The notes under the pieces were generated by a model. It was not told where the DNA came from, did no database searches, and saw only the letters and a program-made list of their open reading frames with translations. This document shows, piece after piece, positions 8,577 through 17,020 of a stretch of 64,000 nt of DNA; the first letter of the stretch is position 1, and each line of letters starts with the position of its first letter. Position numbers and translations under genes: made by a program. Origin of the DNA: JAGWBF01 sp965116325 (GTDB lineage Bacteria; Chloroflexota; Dehalococcoidia; Lucifugimonadales; JAGWBF01); the NCBI GenBank assembly GCA_965116325.1, contig OZ220675.1, forward strand, positions 620,001 through 684,000, given 5' to 3'.

Positions 8577-8614
8577 GCCTTGGCCTCATCCAACCACGAG
8601 GAGAGTGACCGAAA

Positions 8615-8899
8615 ATGAGCGGAACGGTGGTTCGCATTCCTACCCCCTTGCGACGGGTGACCAACGGTCAGGACAAGGTGGAGATCGACGGGGACACCCT
8701 GGGTCAGATCATCGAAGTGATGGACTCCACCTACCCCGGGTTCAAGGACCGGCTGGTAGATGAGGATGGGGAGATTCGCTACTTTGTGAACATCTACCTG
8801 AACGGTGAAGATGTGCGGTTCCTGCAGGGGATGGAAACCACCACCAAGACGGGCGATGAGCTGAGCATAGTTCCCGCTGTGGCCGGCGGAGCAGCCTAG
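8615..8899 (+). CDS. MoaD/ThiS-family ubiquitin-like sulfur carrier
   Basis: A 94-residue beta-grasp protein: an opening VRIPTPLRRVTNGQD, the LVDEDGEIRYFVNIYLNGED core and a KTGDELSIVPAVAGG tail are the MoaD/ThiS/CysO pattern. Such carriers accept sulfur as a thiocarboxylate on the terminal Gly-Gly after adenylation by an E1-like enzyme. Here two alanines follow the Gly-Gly, so the tail would need trimming by a JAMM-type or other protease before activation, as described for HcyS of Wolinella and for CysO/QbsE-like carriers. No E1-like enzyme or protease gene lies in the window. GGAG precedes the ATG. Third gene of the thrC-NIL-carrier operon. Confidence 0.85.
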   Translation: MSGTVVRIPTPLRRVTNGQDKVEIDGDTLGQIIEVMDSTYPGFKDRLVDEDGEIRYFVNIYLNGEDVRFLQGMETTTKTGDELSIVPAVAGGAA

Positions 8900-8951
8900 T
8901 CGCTCGCTCCCGTTCCCCGGCTCCTTTCTGTCAGGATCCCCTGCTCTTCAG

Positions 8952-10139
8952 CTAGCTTTCCGAAGGTATTCCCCGGGCTTCCACCCACCTCTTCTTTTGC
9001 TCCAGGCGCGCCTCTTGGTCCGTCGGCACGTAGCTGCCAAGAAACGACTTTCGAAACGCAGGGAATTCATCGTTCTGGATGGCCGCCCGCATACCTTCCA
9101 TAAGGCGCAGGATGAACCTCAGGTTGTGCAGGGTGGCCAAGCGCAGGCCAAGAATCTCCCGCGCCTTGAACAGGTGCCGGATGTATCCCGCCGAGTATCT
9201 ACTGCAAGCGTAGCAGTCGCACCTTTCCTCGATGGGGCCCGTCATATCCTGGAAGCGTCTGTGGGTGATGTCCACCCTGCCCTCGGCGGTGAAGAGGCTG
9301 CCGTTCCGGGCAACCCGCGTGGGAAGGGCGCAGTCGAACATGTCGATACCCGAAGCTACCCCCTCCACCAGGTCCTCTGGGGAACCCACGCCCATCAGGT
9401 AGCGAGGCCTGGCGGCGGAAAGCATCCCCGCCGTAAGCTCGGCCATCTCATACATAGGCCCCTTGGCCTCGCCCACGCCAAGCCCCCCTATCGCATAGCC
9501 GTCGAAATCCAAGGATGTAATGTACTCCGCCGACTCCCGCCGCAGGTCGCCGTGGAGGCCTCCCTGGACTATGCCGAAAAGATACTGGCCCGGCGCTGTT
9601 GATTGTTCGTGGGCATCCTTGGAGCGCTGGGCCCATCGGTGGGTCCTGTCCATGGCCTGTTGCACCTGCTGCCGGGTGGCTTCGAAGGCGATACACTGGT
9701 CCAGGCACATGGCCACGTCGACGCCCAGATCTAGCTGGTTGCCGACAGCCGACTCCGGCGTCAGGTAGTGGCTGCTGCCGTCAATGTGAGAACGGAAGGT
9801 TATCCCATCGTCGCTGACCTTGCTCCCGCTCCCCAAGCTGTAGGCTTGGAAGCCCCCGCTGTCGGTCAGGATAGGCTTGTCCCACCGGCAGAACTTGTGC
9901 AGACCCCCCAGTCCCTTGACCACATCCACCCCCGGCTGCAGGTAAAGGTGGTAGGCGTTGGCGAGGAGAATCTGAGCGCCCAGGTCACCGACTTCGTCAG
10001 TGGTCAGGGTCTTTACGCTTCCCTGGGTTGCCACGGGCATGAATGCGGGCGTGGAGACAACGCCATGGCTGGTTGTCAACCTGCCAAGCCGGGCACCCTT
10101 CGAGGTTGAAACAAGTTCGTAGATTGAGTCGGAAGCCAT
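8952..10139 (-). CDS. tgt: Queuine/preQ1 tRNA-guanine transglycosylase
   Basis: Exchanges guanine 34 of GUN-anticodon tRNAs for preQ1, a step of queuosine synthesis. The 395-residue protein shows the TDSGGFQ general-acid segment, SPEDLVEGVASGIDMFDCALPTR with the nucleophile Asp, RNGSLFT, and the zinc site CxCxxC (CDCYAC) followed by a His in YIRHLFK. Length is typical of bacterial TGT. Upstream on the minus strand are two tandem TTATACTGG copies, which may be alternative -10 boxes. It converges on the thrC operon and diverges from aroB. Other queuosine genes (queA, queG) are not in this window. Confidence 0.95.
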   Translation of the reverse strand: MASDSIYELVSTSKGARLGRLTTSHGVVSTPAFMPVATQGSVKTLTTDEVGDLGAQILLANAYHLYLQPGVDVVKGLGGLHKFCRWDKPILTDSGGFQAYSLGSGSKVSDDGITFRSHIDGSSHYLTPESAVGNQLDLGVDVAMCLDQCIAFEATRQQVQQAMDRTHRWAQRSKDAHEQSTAPGQYLFGIVQGGLHGDLRRESAEYITSLDFDGYAIGGLGVGEAKGPMYEMAELTAGMLSAARPRYLMGVGSPEDLVEGVASGIDMFDCALPTRVARNGSLFTAEGRVDITHRRFQDMTGPIEERCDCYACSRYSAGYIRHLFKAREILGLRLATLHNLRFILRLMEGMRAAIQNDEFPAFRKSFLGSYVPTDQEARLEQKKRWVEARGIPSES

Positions 10140-10248
10140 ATCGCCTCAAGTCCAGTATAATCCCAGTATAATCAATGCGAGTAGGCGTTAGGCGGGGCCG
10201 CCGGTCCCCCGAACACCCTGCGCCTGGACCACCGCCATCCTGATCGAT

Positions 10249-10419
10249 ATGTACGCAGAGCTGAGCAACTTCCTCATATCCCTGAGCGAGCACCGCCTGC
10301 TATGGGCATTCTTCGTTCTGGGGACCATGGTGGTCACGTCCCTGACATTATATGGGTTCTGGGAGTTGGTGCTGCGCATACCCCGCCTTCTTGTCCATCC
10401 CGGAAATGGGAGAGGCTGA
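10249..10419 (+). CDS. Putative small single-span membrane protein
   Basis: A 56-codon frame between tgt and aroB. It begins MYAELSNFLISLSEHRLL, has one hydrophobic segment (about residues 18-38, WAFFVLGTMVVTSLTLYGFW) and a basic tail. The amphipathic start, single span and basic C-terminal flank look like a true small membrane protein. No convincing ribosome-binding site precedes its ATG, so the call is tentative. It ends 58 nt before aroB and could be cotranscribed with it. Confidence 0.42.
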   Translation: MYAELSNFLISLSEHRLLWAFFVLGTMVVTSLTLYGFWELVLRIPRLLVHPGNGRG

Positions 10420-10477
10420 TGCCAGTCGTCCACCATCCCCATGTCCGCTTTCAGGTCGAAGGCACACTGGAGGCAGC

Positions 10478-11608
10478 GTGACAGCAACGCCATCCGAAAT
10501 AGCCGCAACCGTCACCCACTCCTATGGGAGCTACCCCATCTACGCCGGTTGGGACCTCCTCGACTCCCTGGGAGAGAGACTCCTGGAGATGGGGCTGACC
10601 GGGCCCGTCTATATCATCTCCGACGACCGGGTCTTTCCCCTCCACGGGCGGCGGGTGCAGCGCTCCTGCCAGGTCAGCCGTATCGAAGCCCACTGCTTCA
10701 TCGTTCCAGCGGGCGAGCCAAGCAAGTCCCTGGAGCTGTCCCAGGCAATCTACTCCTGGCTGGCGGACCGAAAGGCTGAACGGGGACATGGCGTCCTAGC
10801 AGTTGGGGGCGGCGTGGTGGGCGACCTGGCAGGATTCGTATCGGCCACCTTCCTCCGGGGAATGCCCCTAGTGCAGGTGCCGACCAGCATGGCTGCCATG
10901 GTGGACGCCTCCATTGGGGGGAAGGTTGCGGTCAATCTCCCCCATGGCAAGAACCTGGTGGGAGCGTTTTATCAGCCAAGGGCCGTGGTGGCGGACCCCA
11001 GCGCCCTTGTAACCCTGGGAAAGCGGGAGCTGGCCGAGGGCTGGGCTGAGGGCATAAAGGCTGCCTTCATCCTGGACCCCGGCCTCCTGGACATTTTCGA
11101 AGAACACGCCGAGGATTTGATGGCACTGGAGCCGGAGGTATCGCTGCAGGTCATCCGCCGGAGCATGGCCATCAAGGCGGAAATCGTCACCGAGGACGAA
11201 AGGGAGACCCTGGGCCGTCGCATCCTCCTCAACTACGGGCACACCGTTGGCCACGCCCTGGAAGCCAGCACAGGCTACGGCAGGTACCTGCATGGTGAGG
11301 CGGTATCCGTGGGCATGATGGCTGCAGCCTTCATAAGCCATCACATGGGGCTGCTTTCCGAGGAGGTGTTTCACCGTCAGCAGAGGCTACTGCAACGATT
11401 CGACTTGCCCCTGACCGCTCCGGATGGGGACCCGGAGCTTGTGCTGGAAACCATGTCCATGGACAAGAAGACCGTGGCCGGCTCTATCAGATGGGTGCTG
11501 TTGGAGGGCGTGGGCGAGACCGCCGTCCGAAGAGACGTCCCCCCGGAGTTGGTGGAGAGGGCCGTCAGGACCTTCGTCGGCAGGGATGCTACAGGACGAC
11601 TAAGCTGA
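10478..11608 (+). CDS. aroB: 3-dehydroquinate synthase
   Basis: Second step of the shikimate pathway: DAHP to 3-dehydroquinate, using NAD+ and a divalent metal. The 376-residue protein has the NAD-binding GGGVVGDLAGFVSATF element, QVPTSMAAMVDASIGGK, and the metal-ligand histidines in LNYGHTVGHALE and YLHGEAVSVGM. The GTG start is preceded by GGAGG with 4-nt spacing; the frame is open 42 codons further upstream, but that extension is not conserved-looking. Its 3' end overlaps the end of the convergent GYD gene by 9 nt. The other aro genes here (aroE, aroC, aroK) are on the opposite strand nearby. Confidence 0.95.
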   Translation: MTATPSEIAATVTHSYGSYPIYAGWDLLDSLGERLLEMGLTGPVYIISDDRVFPLHGRRVQRSCQVSRIEAHCFIVPAGEPSKSLELSQAIYSWLADRKAERGHGVLAVGGGVVGDLAGFVSATFLRGMPLVQVPTSMAAMVDASIGGKVAVNLPHGKNLVGAFYQPRAVVADPSALVTLGKRELAEGWAEGIKAAFILDPGLLDIFEEHAEDLMALEPEVSLQVIRRSMAIKAEIVTEDERETLGRRILLNYGHTVGHALEASTGYGRYLHGEAVSVGMMAAAFISHHMGLLSEEVFHRQQRLLQRFDLPLTAPDGDPELVLETMSMDKKTVAGSIRWVLLEGVGETAVRRDVPPELVERAVRTFVGRDATGRLS

Positions 11609-11941
11609 CCTGAACTCCTTCAGGATGCGCGAGAATTCATCCTCCAACGAAGGTATGTTCTCGACAATATAGGGCAGGTCGTTCTCCCCGAATGCCTTCA
11701 GAGTCGTGCACCGCACATTCCCAAGGCTGGACAAGCCCAGCGCTATGGAAGCGCACACCTCGTCGCTGGCAGCCTCCGCCACCGCCACCATGTCGAACTG
11801 GCCCATGGTGAGGAACACGTTGGACAGGTGTCCGCCCGCTATATCGATGGCCTGCCGAAAGGCGCTCACATGCTGGGGCAGATACTTAATGTTCCTCATT
11901 CCCTCGTCGGTGTAGTTGAGCAGCAGCACATAGCTAGGCAT
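11600..11941 (-). CDS. GYD-domain protein
   Basis: A 113-residue protein of the GYD family (ferredoxin-like alpha/beta barrel dimer). The start MPSYVLLLNYTDEG and the central TMGQFDMVAVAEA segment, where the GxYD-type signature reads GQFD, fit the family. The function of GYD proteins is not established. A strong purine-rich ribosome site (GGGGGGAG) precedes the ATG. It is the last gene of a minus-strand series that begins with the NYN gene and includes aroE, aroC, aroK and the TauE exporter. Confidence 0.8.
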   Translation of the reverse strand: MPSYVLLLNYTDEGMRNIKYLPQHVSAFRQAIDIAGGHLSNVFLTMGQFDMVAVAEAASDEVCASIALGLSSLGNVRCTTLKAFGENDLPYIVENIPSLEDEFSRILKEFRSA

Positions 11942-11990
11942 TTTTCTCTCCCCCCTTTGTTCCTACCAAGGCTATCCCGACTTGACCGCT

Positions 11991-13046
11991 TTATGCACTA
12001 GGTAAACCCGGCTGTTTTTCCCGTTTGGCCGCAATCAGCAGCCCTCCTACTACAAGACAAATCGCCCCGGCGGTCCCCAGCAGCAGCACAGACCCCGCAT
12101 CACCCAGGTAGCCGAGTCCCGAGACACTCTCGGAGACCTCCCTCAATGCAACGGAGATGCTTCCCGCCACCATGGTCAGTCCGAACAGGAACCTTATCCT
12201 GGCTCCGTCCACGTACCGGGCGGCAGCAACCCCAAGCTGGGAACCGGCCGAGGCTGTCCCCAACATAATAACCGACATTACAAGGTCAACACGACCTTCA
12301 AGGGAGTACAGGAAAGAACCAACCGACCCGGTGATCACCACCTGGAACAGGTCCGTTCCAACAGCAACGGTTGTTGGCACTCCCAGCACGAAGATGAGCA
12401 CGGGCAATAGGATGAATCCACCTCCCGCCCCAAGGAGTCCCGCCATGAAGCCGATGGCTGATCCAATGCCTACGGGAACCCAGATGGAGATCCTCTCTAT
12501 CCCGGACCTGGTCAGCGAGGTTGTGGTGGAAACCCTGCCCACCCAGGGAACGAGTATGGATGCGGGAGGAAGACGCAGGGAGCGCACCCTTCCGATCAGG
12601 GTACTTGTGGATACCGGATCGCCTTCCCGCGCCGACACCCTCCCCGACTTCCAATGATCGTAGAAAATGTAGGAGGCCAGCATGGCCAGCACCACAACAT
12701 ATGTATAGCGCAGGACCGGTCCTGCCACGCCTGCCCTTTCCAGCCACTGGTTCAGCTCCTCGGCCACCATCACGGCGGGCACAGTCCCGACGACCATGAG
12801 GGCCCCGAGCTTGAAGTCCACGTTTCCGATGCGGCGGTGCTTCAGGGTGTTGATGATGGAGGAGCCTACTATGAGGGTCAGGCCGGTACCGACTGCGAAT
12901 AGGGGCGGGACTCCGAATACCAGCAGGCCTCCGGTGATCAGGAAGCCTCCCCCTACCCCGAAGAAGCCGCTGAGCGTGCCGACAACCAAGCCCAGGAACA
13001 GAAGCAGGGCGGGGTTGACCTCCACCCCTGCATTGGGAAATAGCAT
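11991..13046 (-). CDS. TauE/SafE-family sulfite/organosulfonate exporter
   Basis: A 351-residue integral membrane protein with about eight to nine hydrophobic segments arranged as two homologous halves. Each half carries a Gly-rich signature: LVVGTLSGFFGVGGGFL near the N-terminus and GFMAGLLGAGGGFILLPVLI in the middle, the TauE hallmark. A hydrophilic loop of about 50 residues separates the halves. Known members export sulfite, sulfoacetate or other sulfonates; the substrate here is unknown. It lies 83 nt downstream of aroK and 49 nt upstream of the GYD gene, on the same strand. Confidence 0.87.
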   Translation of the reverse strand: MLFPNAGVEVNPALLLFLGLVVGTLSGFFGVGGGFLITGGLLVFGVPPLFAVGTGLTLIVGSSIINTLKHRRIGNVDFKLGALMVVGTVPAVMVAEELNQWLERAGVAGPVLRYTYVVVLAMLASYIFYDHWKSGRVSAREGDPVSTSTLIGRVRSLRLPPASILVPWVGRVSTTTSLTRSGIERISIWVPVGIGSAIGFMAGLLGAGGGFILLPVLIFVLGVPTTVAVGTDLFQVVITGSVGSFLYSLEGRVDLVMSVIMLGTASAGSQLGVAAARYVDGARIRFLFGLTMVAGSISVALREVSESVSGLGYLGDAGSVLLLGTAGAICLVVGGLLIAAKREKQPGLPSA

Positions 13047-13129
13047 TGGCTGATTATGCTTTACCGCTGCGTTTTTCGTCTACGAATCTCGCGGCCATTA
13101 GCAGCGTATGGCGACGTGGGGAGCCCAGG

Positions 13130-13681
13130 TCAGCTCCGGTTGCTGGAGGCAAGCCCCCGATAGCGCTCTACGACGGCTGAAGTAACCTCATCGACGCTCA
13201 GGTCTTCGGTGTCGATGGTATGGTGGGCGATGGAGTAGAAGCCCTGCCTCTCAGCCTTGAGACTTCGAATTCGCTCCAGGGGGTCGGGGCCGGAGAGCAG
13301 AGGGCGCTCCGTTCCTGAGTCACCTTCATCGGTCAAGCGTCGGCATATGGTTTCCGGCGATGCTTCCAGGCAGACCACCAAGCCCCTGGCCAACACCAAG
13401 CTGCGGTTGTCCCCATCTACCACGACACCACCCCCGGTAGATACCACCTGCCCGTTCTCCTGACAGATGCGCTCCAGGAGCCCCTTTTCCATCCGCCGAA
13501 AAGCTGCCTCCCCATCTTCGGCGAATATCCTGGGTACCGACTTCCCTGCTTGGGCTTCCAGCACCGAATCCATATCCACCAGCCTCCAACCCACGGCCAA
13601 GGCGACCCTTTCTCCTACAGAACTCTTGCCAGTCCCAGACAAGCCCACAAGGATGATGTTATCGAGACAGATGGATTGCAT
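13130..13681 (-). CDS. aroK: Shikimate kinase
   Basis: Phosphorylates shikimate at O3 with ATP. The 183-residue protein has Walker A GLSGTGKSS (residues 13-21), the DMDSVLE substrate Asp motif, the shikimate-binding ENGQVVSTGGGVV segment, and the lid arginine region ERPLL. Size is typical. It follows aroC by 81 nt and precedes the TauE exporter, in the order aroE-aroC-aroK, so three pathway steps are probably cotranscribed. Confidence 0.94.
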   Translation of the reverse strand: MQSICLDNIILVGLSGTGKSSVGERVALAVGWRLVDMDSVLEAQAGKSVPRIFAEDGEAAFRRMEKGLLERICQENGQVVSTGGGVVVDGDNRSLVLARGLVVCLEASPETICRRLTDEGDSGTERPLLSGPDPLERIRSLKAERQGFYSIAHHTIDTEDLSVDEVTSAVVERYRGLASSNRS

Positions 13682-13762
13682 CAGACAGGCGGAGGTTCAT
13701 AGCATAGGCTGGACTGGAAGCATGCCAGGACGAAAGGGGTTCGCGCACCCAGCAGGGAGCAG

Positions 13763-14944
13763 CTACCGGGATGTCTTTGACCGTGCGGCGTCCCTGGGAG
13801 CAACCGTTTCCTGGTAGGCAAGGAGATTCCTGCGGGTCTCGCCTACGTTGTCCCCGCCGAACTTCTCCAGGAACACATCGGCCAGGATCAGGGCCACCAT
13901 ACACTCCCCGATAACACCGGCAGGGGGCACCTGGCAGACGTCTGACCGCTCGTAATGGGCCTGCACCAGCTCACCCGTATCCAGGTCCACCGACGGTAGG
14001 GGGTTGACCAGGGTCGATATCGGCTTGATTGCAAACCTGGAGACCAGGGGCATCCCGTTGGTCATCCCTCCCTCGGTCCCGCCGGACCGGTTGGTGTTCC
14101 TCTGCCAAGGCTGGGAAAGGTCCTTCACCGGTTCTATGACGTCATGCACCTGGGAGCCCCTCTGCTCCACCGATTCCCAACCTTCTCCGATGGACACCGC
14201 CTTCACCGCATTGATGGACATTAGGGCGTGGGCAATGCGGGCATCGACTTTCCGGTCCCAGTGGACGTGGGAACCCAGACCAATGGGGACTCCCGTGGCC
14301 ACCACCTCCACCACACCCCCGACCGTGTCCCCCGCCTCCTTGGCGTCGTCTATGGCCTTCATCATCAGGGGTTCGGCTTCAGGGTCGGCCGACCGCACCG
14401 GCGACTCTTCCACCTTTGCCCAGTCGATGTCCCCGTCCGTGCGGGACCACTGGCCTCCAATGGAGAGAGAGTGGCTGTGCACATGGATGTCGAACTCCTC
14501 CAAGAACCGCAGTGCGACCGCCCCCGCGGAGACCCGGGCGGCGGTCTCCCGCGCGCTGGCCCGCTCCAGCACGTTGCGCACATCATCGAAGCCGTACTTC
14601 ATTGTCCCCGGCAGGTCGGCGTGTCCGGGCCGGATGCGCGTGACTCTCTTGGCTTCTCCTTCGATGGGCGCGATGCTCATCGGCTCCTGCCAGTTGACCC
14701 AGTCCTTGTTCTCCAGGGTCATCCCGATGGGGCTGCCTAGGGTCAGCCCGTGGCGCACTCCAGAGGTTATGTGGGCCCAGTCCTGCTCGATGAGCATACG
14801 ACCACCCCGGCCATAACCCTTCTGGCGCCGGGACAGGTGGTTGCCGATGAACTCTTCAGTCAAGGGCAGTCCCGCCGGGACCCCCTCTACTATAATGAGC
14901 AGTCCCGGCCCGTGGGACTCGCCTGCGGTAAGGAACCGGATCAT
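13763..14944 (-). CDS. aroC: Chorismate synthase
   Basis: Last shikimate-pathway step: EPSP to chorismate, needing reduced FMN. The 393-residue protein starts MIRFLTAGESHGPGL, the family start, and contains GYGRGGRMLIEQD, RPGHADLPGTMKYGF (FMN and substrate contacts), RASARETAARVSAGAVA and the GGMTNGMPLVSRFAIKP segment. The start was chosen because AGGAGG lies 5 nt upstream; a longer in-frame start adds only nine residues. It follows aroE by 57 nt. Confidence is high from several invariant motifs. Confidence 0.96.
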   Translation of the reverse strand: MIRFLTAGESHGPGLLIIVEGVPAGLPLTEEFIGNHLSRRQKGYGRGGRMLIEQDWAHITSGVRHGLTLGSPIGMTLENKDWVNWQEPMSIAPIEGEAKRVTRIRPGHADLPGTMKYGFDDVRNVLERASARETAARVSAGAVALRFLEEFDIHVHSHSLSIGGQWSRTDGDIDWAKVEESPVRSADPEAEPLMMKAIDDAKEAGDTVGGVVEVVATGVPIGLGSHVHWDRKVDARIAHALMSINAVKAVSIGEGWESVEQRGSQVHDVIEPVKDLSQPWQRNTNRSGGTEGGMTNGMPLVSRFAIKPISTLVNPLPSVDLDTGELVQAHYERSDVCQVPPAGVIGECMVALILADVFLEKFGGDNVGETRRNLLAYQETVAPRDAARSKTSR

Positions 14945-15001
14945 TGCATCCTCCTGGGCCTCCATCGCCAACGATGAACAGCCCTTGCCCTCTCCGGAAA
15001 C

Positions 15002-15853
15002 TCAGGACAGGACGGCCCTCGCTGCATCCAGCATCCTGTGGACCGGGGCTTCCTTGCCCGTCCAGATCTCGAAGGATGCTGCTCCTTGATGGATCAGCAT
15101 GTGCAACCCGCCCAAGCCCGAAGCACCGGCCGCGGCCGCCTCCCGGAGCAGGGGTGTTTCGGGAGGATTATACACCAGGTCATACACGAAGGCCTTTGCC
15201 GGGATGAGCCCACTGGTAAGAGGACTGGTCCCCTCACCCGGCCCGTGGAGCATCCCGAGGGTGGTGCAGTTGACGATCAGTTCCGCATCCCCGCAAGCGT
15301 CTCTTAGGGCGTCGCCTCCGGGCTCGGTGGAGATGGTTGTGCACTCAAGTCCTTGGCTGCGGACCAGATCTGCCAGGTGTTCGGCCCTGGACAGCGTCCT
15401 GTTTGCGATGGTGAGGTGGCTTGCCCCCGCCTCAGCCAAGGCACATGAAACTGCCCTAGCAGAGCCTCCGGCCCCCAGCAGCAAGGCCCGGCGGCCCTTG
15501 GGCTCGAAGCCCCCGGCTTCTCTGAGCGCCCTCAGGAACCCAAGCCCGTCGGTGTTGTAACCTACTAGCTTTCCATCAGCGTTCTTAATGGTGTTGACGG
15601 CACCGGCCAGCTTCGCCCACTCATCCACGCTGTCCAGGTGGGGCATGACGGCCTCTTTGTGGGGCACGGTTACGTTTATGCCGAGAAAGTCCGGCGACCT
15701 TAGCCCATCCAGGAAGGTCGGCAGGTCTGCCGGGGCAACTTCCCATGCCCGGTAGGTGGCGTCCATCCCATAATGGTCGAGGGCGGCCTGCTGGAATACG
15801 GGGGATATGGAGTGACCAATTGGGAATCCGATAATTCCCAGGGAAGTGCTCAT
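15002..15853 (-). CDS. aroE: Shikimate dehydrogenase
   Basis: Reduces 3-dehydroshikimate to shikimate with NADPH. The 283-residue protein begins with the substrate-binding GFPIGHSISPVFQQAALDH (Ser-x-Ser motif), then NVTVPHKEAV with the catalytic Lys, NTDGLGF, the Rossmann loop LLLGAGGSARAV and the NRT phosphate-binding motif typical of NADP use (IANRTLSRAE), and ends GLHMLIHQGAASFEIWTG. Starts 13 nt after the NYN-domain gene, so the two are very likely one transcript. Confidence 0.96.
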   Translation of the reverse strand: MSTSLGIIGFPIGHSISPVFQQAALDHYGMDATYRAWEVAPADLPTFLDGLRSPDFLGINVTVPHKEAVMPHLDSVDEWAKLAGAVNTIKNADGKLVGYNTDGLGFLRALREAGGFEPKGRRALLLGAGGSARAVSCALAEAGASHLTIANRTLSRAEHLADLVRSQGLECTTISTEPGGDALRDACGDAELIVNCTTLGMLHGPGEGTSPLTSGLIPAKAFVYDLVYNPPETPLLREAAAAGASGLGGLHMLIHQGAASFEIWTGKEAPVHRMLDAARAVLS

Positions 15854-15866
15854 GGGAACTTCGCCC

Positions 15867-16892
15867 TTAGTTGGAACCTGGGGTGTTGGGCCTGTTGTCG
15901 CTGTACAGGTCCACGGGAACGATGCTGTTCCCCTTCCGGTACCAACGGGCGCTCAGCATCTCGCTGGCATCCAGCAGCCCTTGCAGGCTCTTGTAGGCGG
16001 AGGAGCTCAGTTTGCTCACCCCCAGTACTTTCGCTGCCGCTGAGGATGCCTTGGAGCCGGAGATGGGGTTCCCCGGGATCATAGCCCAAGCGATGTCGAT
16101 CTGTTCATCCCAGGGGGTTTCGGTTGCTTGATTTCTCCCGGAGGTCTGGGGGGGCTGTTGGGTCCGAGGGCCACGAGAGGGCTGCCGGGCCTGGGAACTC
16201 CGGGACTGGTCGGCCAAGCCCACGATGACATCGCCGTGCTCCCCACCCCTGCGCTGTATCTCGATCAGCCTGCTGGAAGCGAGGTACTGGGAGAAGGTCT
16301 TGTGACCCATAGCCCGGTAGTCGAAGCTGGGGTCCATTCTCCTCATGGTGTTGTGCAGCTTGGCGGCCACCACCACGCCCTGCTCATCCACCGACGTATC
16401 CATAGCCCTGCGCAGAAGCTGGTCTGCCTGCATGCTCAAGGCCGACGTATCTTCCACCGCCGATTTGCCGTCGTCCAAGTAGATGAACCTGTCGCACGAA
16501 TGCACCAGCGCCGAAGACACCACACCTCGATGCCCCGCCCCAATAACCGTCTTGCCCGAACCCCGCAGGGTGCTGACCAGAGGCACGAAGTCTGTGTCCG
16601 ACGAAACGATGACGAAGGTGTCTATCGGGGTGCGATGGAGCAGGTCGATGGCATCGATGGCGAGGCAGATGTCGCTGGCGTTCTTTCCAGAACCGGACAT
16701 ACGGAAGTAGTGCCTGGCCTCGACGCCCAGCTCCATCATCTCTTCGCCCTTGCGGGCGAGCTTGGTCCAGTCAGCGTATGCGCGCTTTACGATGATCCTG
16801 CCAACCTCGGATAACTGGTCAAACAGGTTGTGCAGGTTGGCAGAGCCAACGTTTTCGAAGTCTATCAGCACTCCTACCTGGTCATCAGGCAA
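15867..16892 (-). CDS. NYN-domain (LabA/PIN-like) protein with OST-HTH/LOTUS domain
   Basis: A 341-residue protein. The N-terminal NYN domain (about 1-145) carries the acidic residues of this PIN-like nuclease fold: LIDFENV (Asp11), NASDICLAIDA and SSDTDFVPLV, plus GAGHRGVVSSALVHSCDRFI. A second domain (about 160-235) resembles an OST-HTH/LOTUS RNA-binding winged helix (VVAAKLHNTMRRMDPSFDYR, TFSQYLASS). A Gln/Pro/Ser-rich linker precedes a final helical region containing IDIAWA and a duplicate-like SKASSAAAKVLGV helix. The family is thought to process RNA. It sits first in the aroE-aroC-aroK series, a position that could let it act on or be regulated with that transcript. Confidence 0.85.
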   Translation of the reverse strand: MPDDQVGVLIDFENVGSANLHNLFDQLSEVGRIIVKRAYADWTKLARKGEEMMELGVEARHYFRMSGSGKNASDICLAIDAIDLLHRTPIDTFVIVSSDTDFVPLVSTLRGSGKTVIGAGHRGVVSSALVHSCDRFIYLDDGKSAVEDTSALSMQADQLLRRAMDTSVDEQGVVVAAKLHNTMRRMDPSFDYRAMGHKTFSQYLASSRLIEIQRRGGEHGDVIVGLADQSRSSQARQPSRGPRTQQPPQTSGRNQATETPWDEQIDIAWAMIPGNPISGSKASSAAAKVLGVSKLSSSAYKSLQGLLDASEMLSARWYRKGNSIVPVDLYSDNRPNTPGSN

Positions 16893-17020
16893 GGCCCACC
16901 CCCATTACCCTCGGTCATCCTTGAAGGACACGCCCGGTACAGTTATTGCGCTCTTAAACAGTTCGATTGTCAAATGTATTGCTCGCCGTTCCACCCATGC
17001 ATGATAACCCAATTCTGTTG

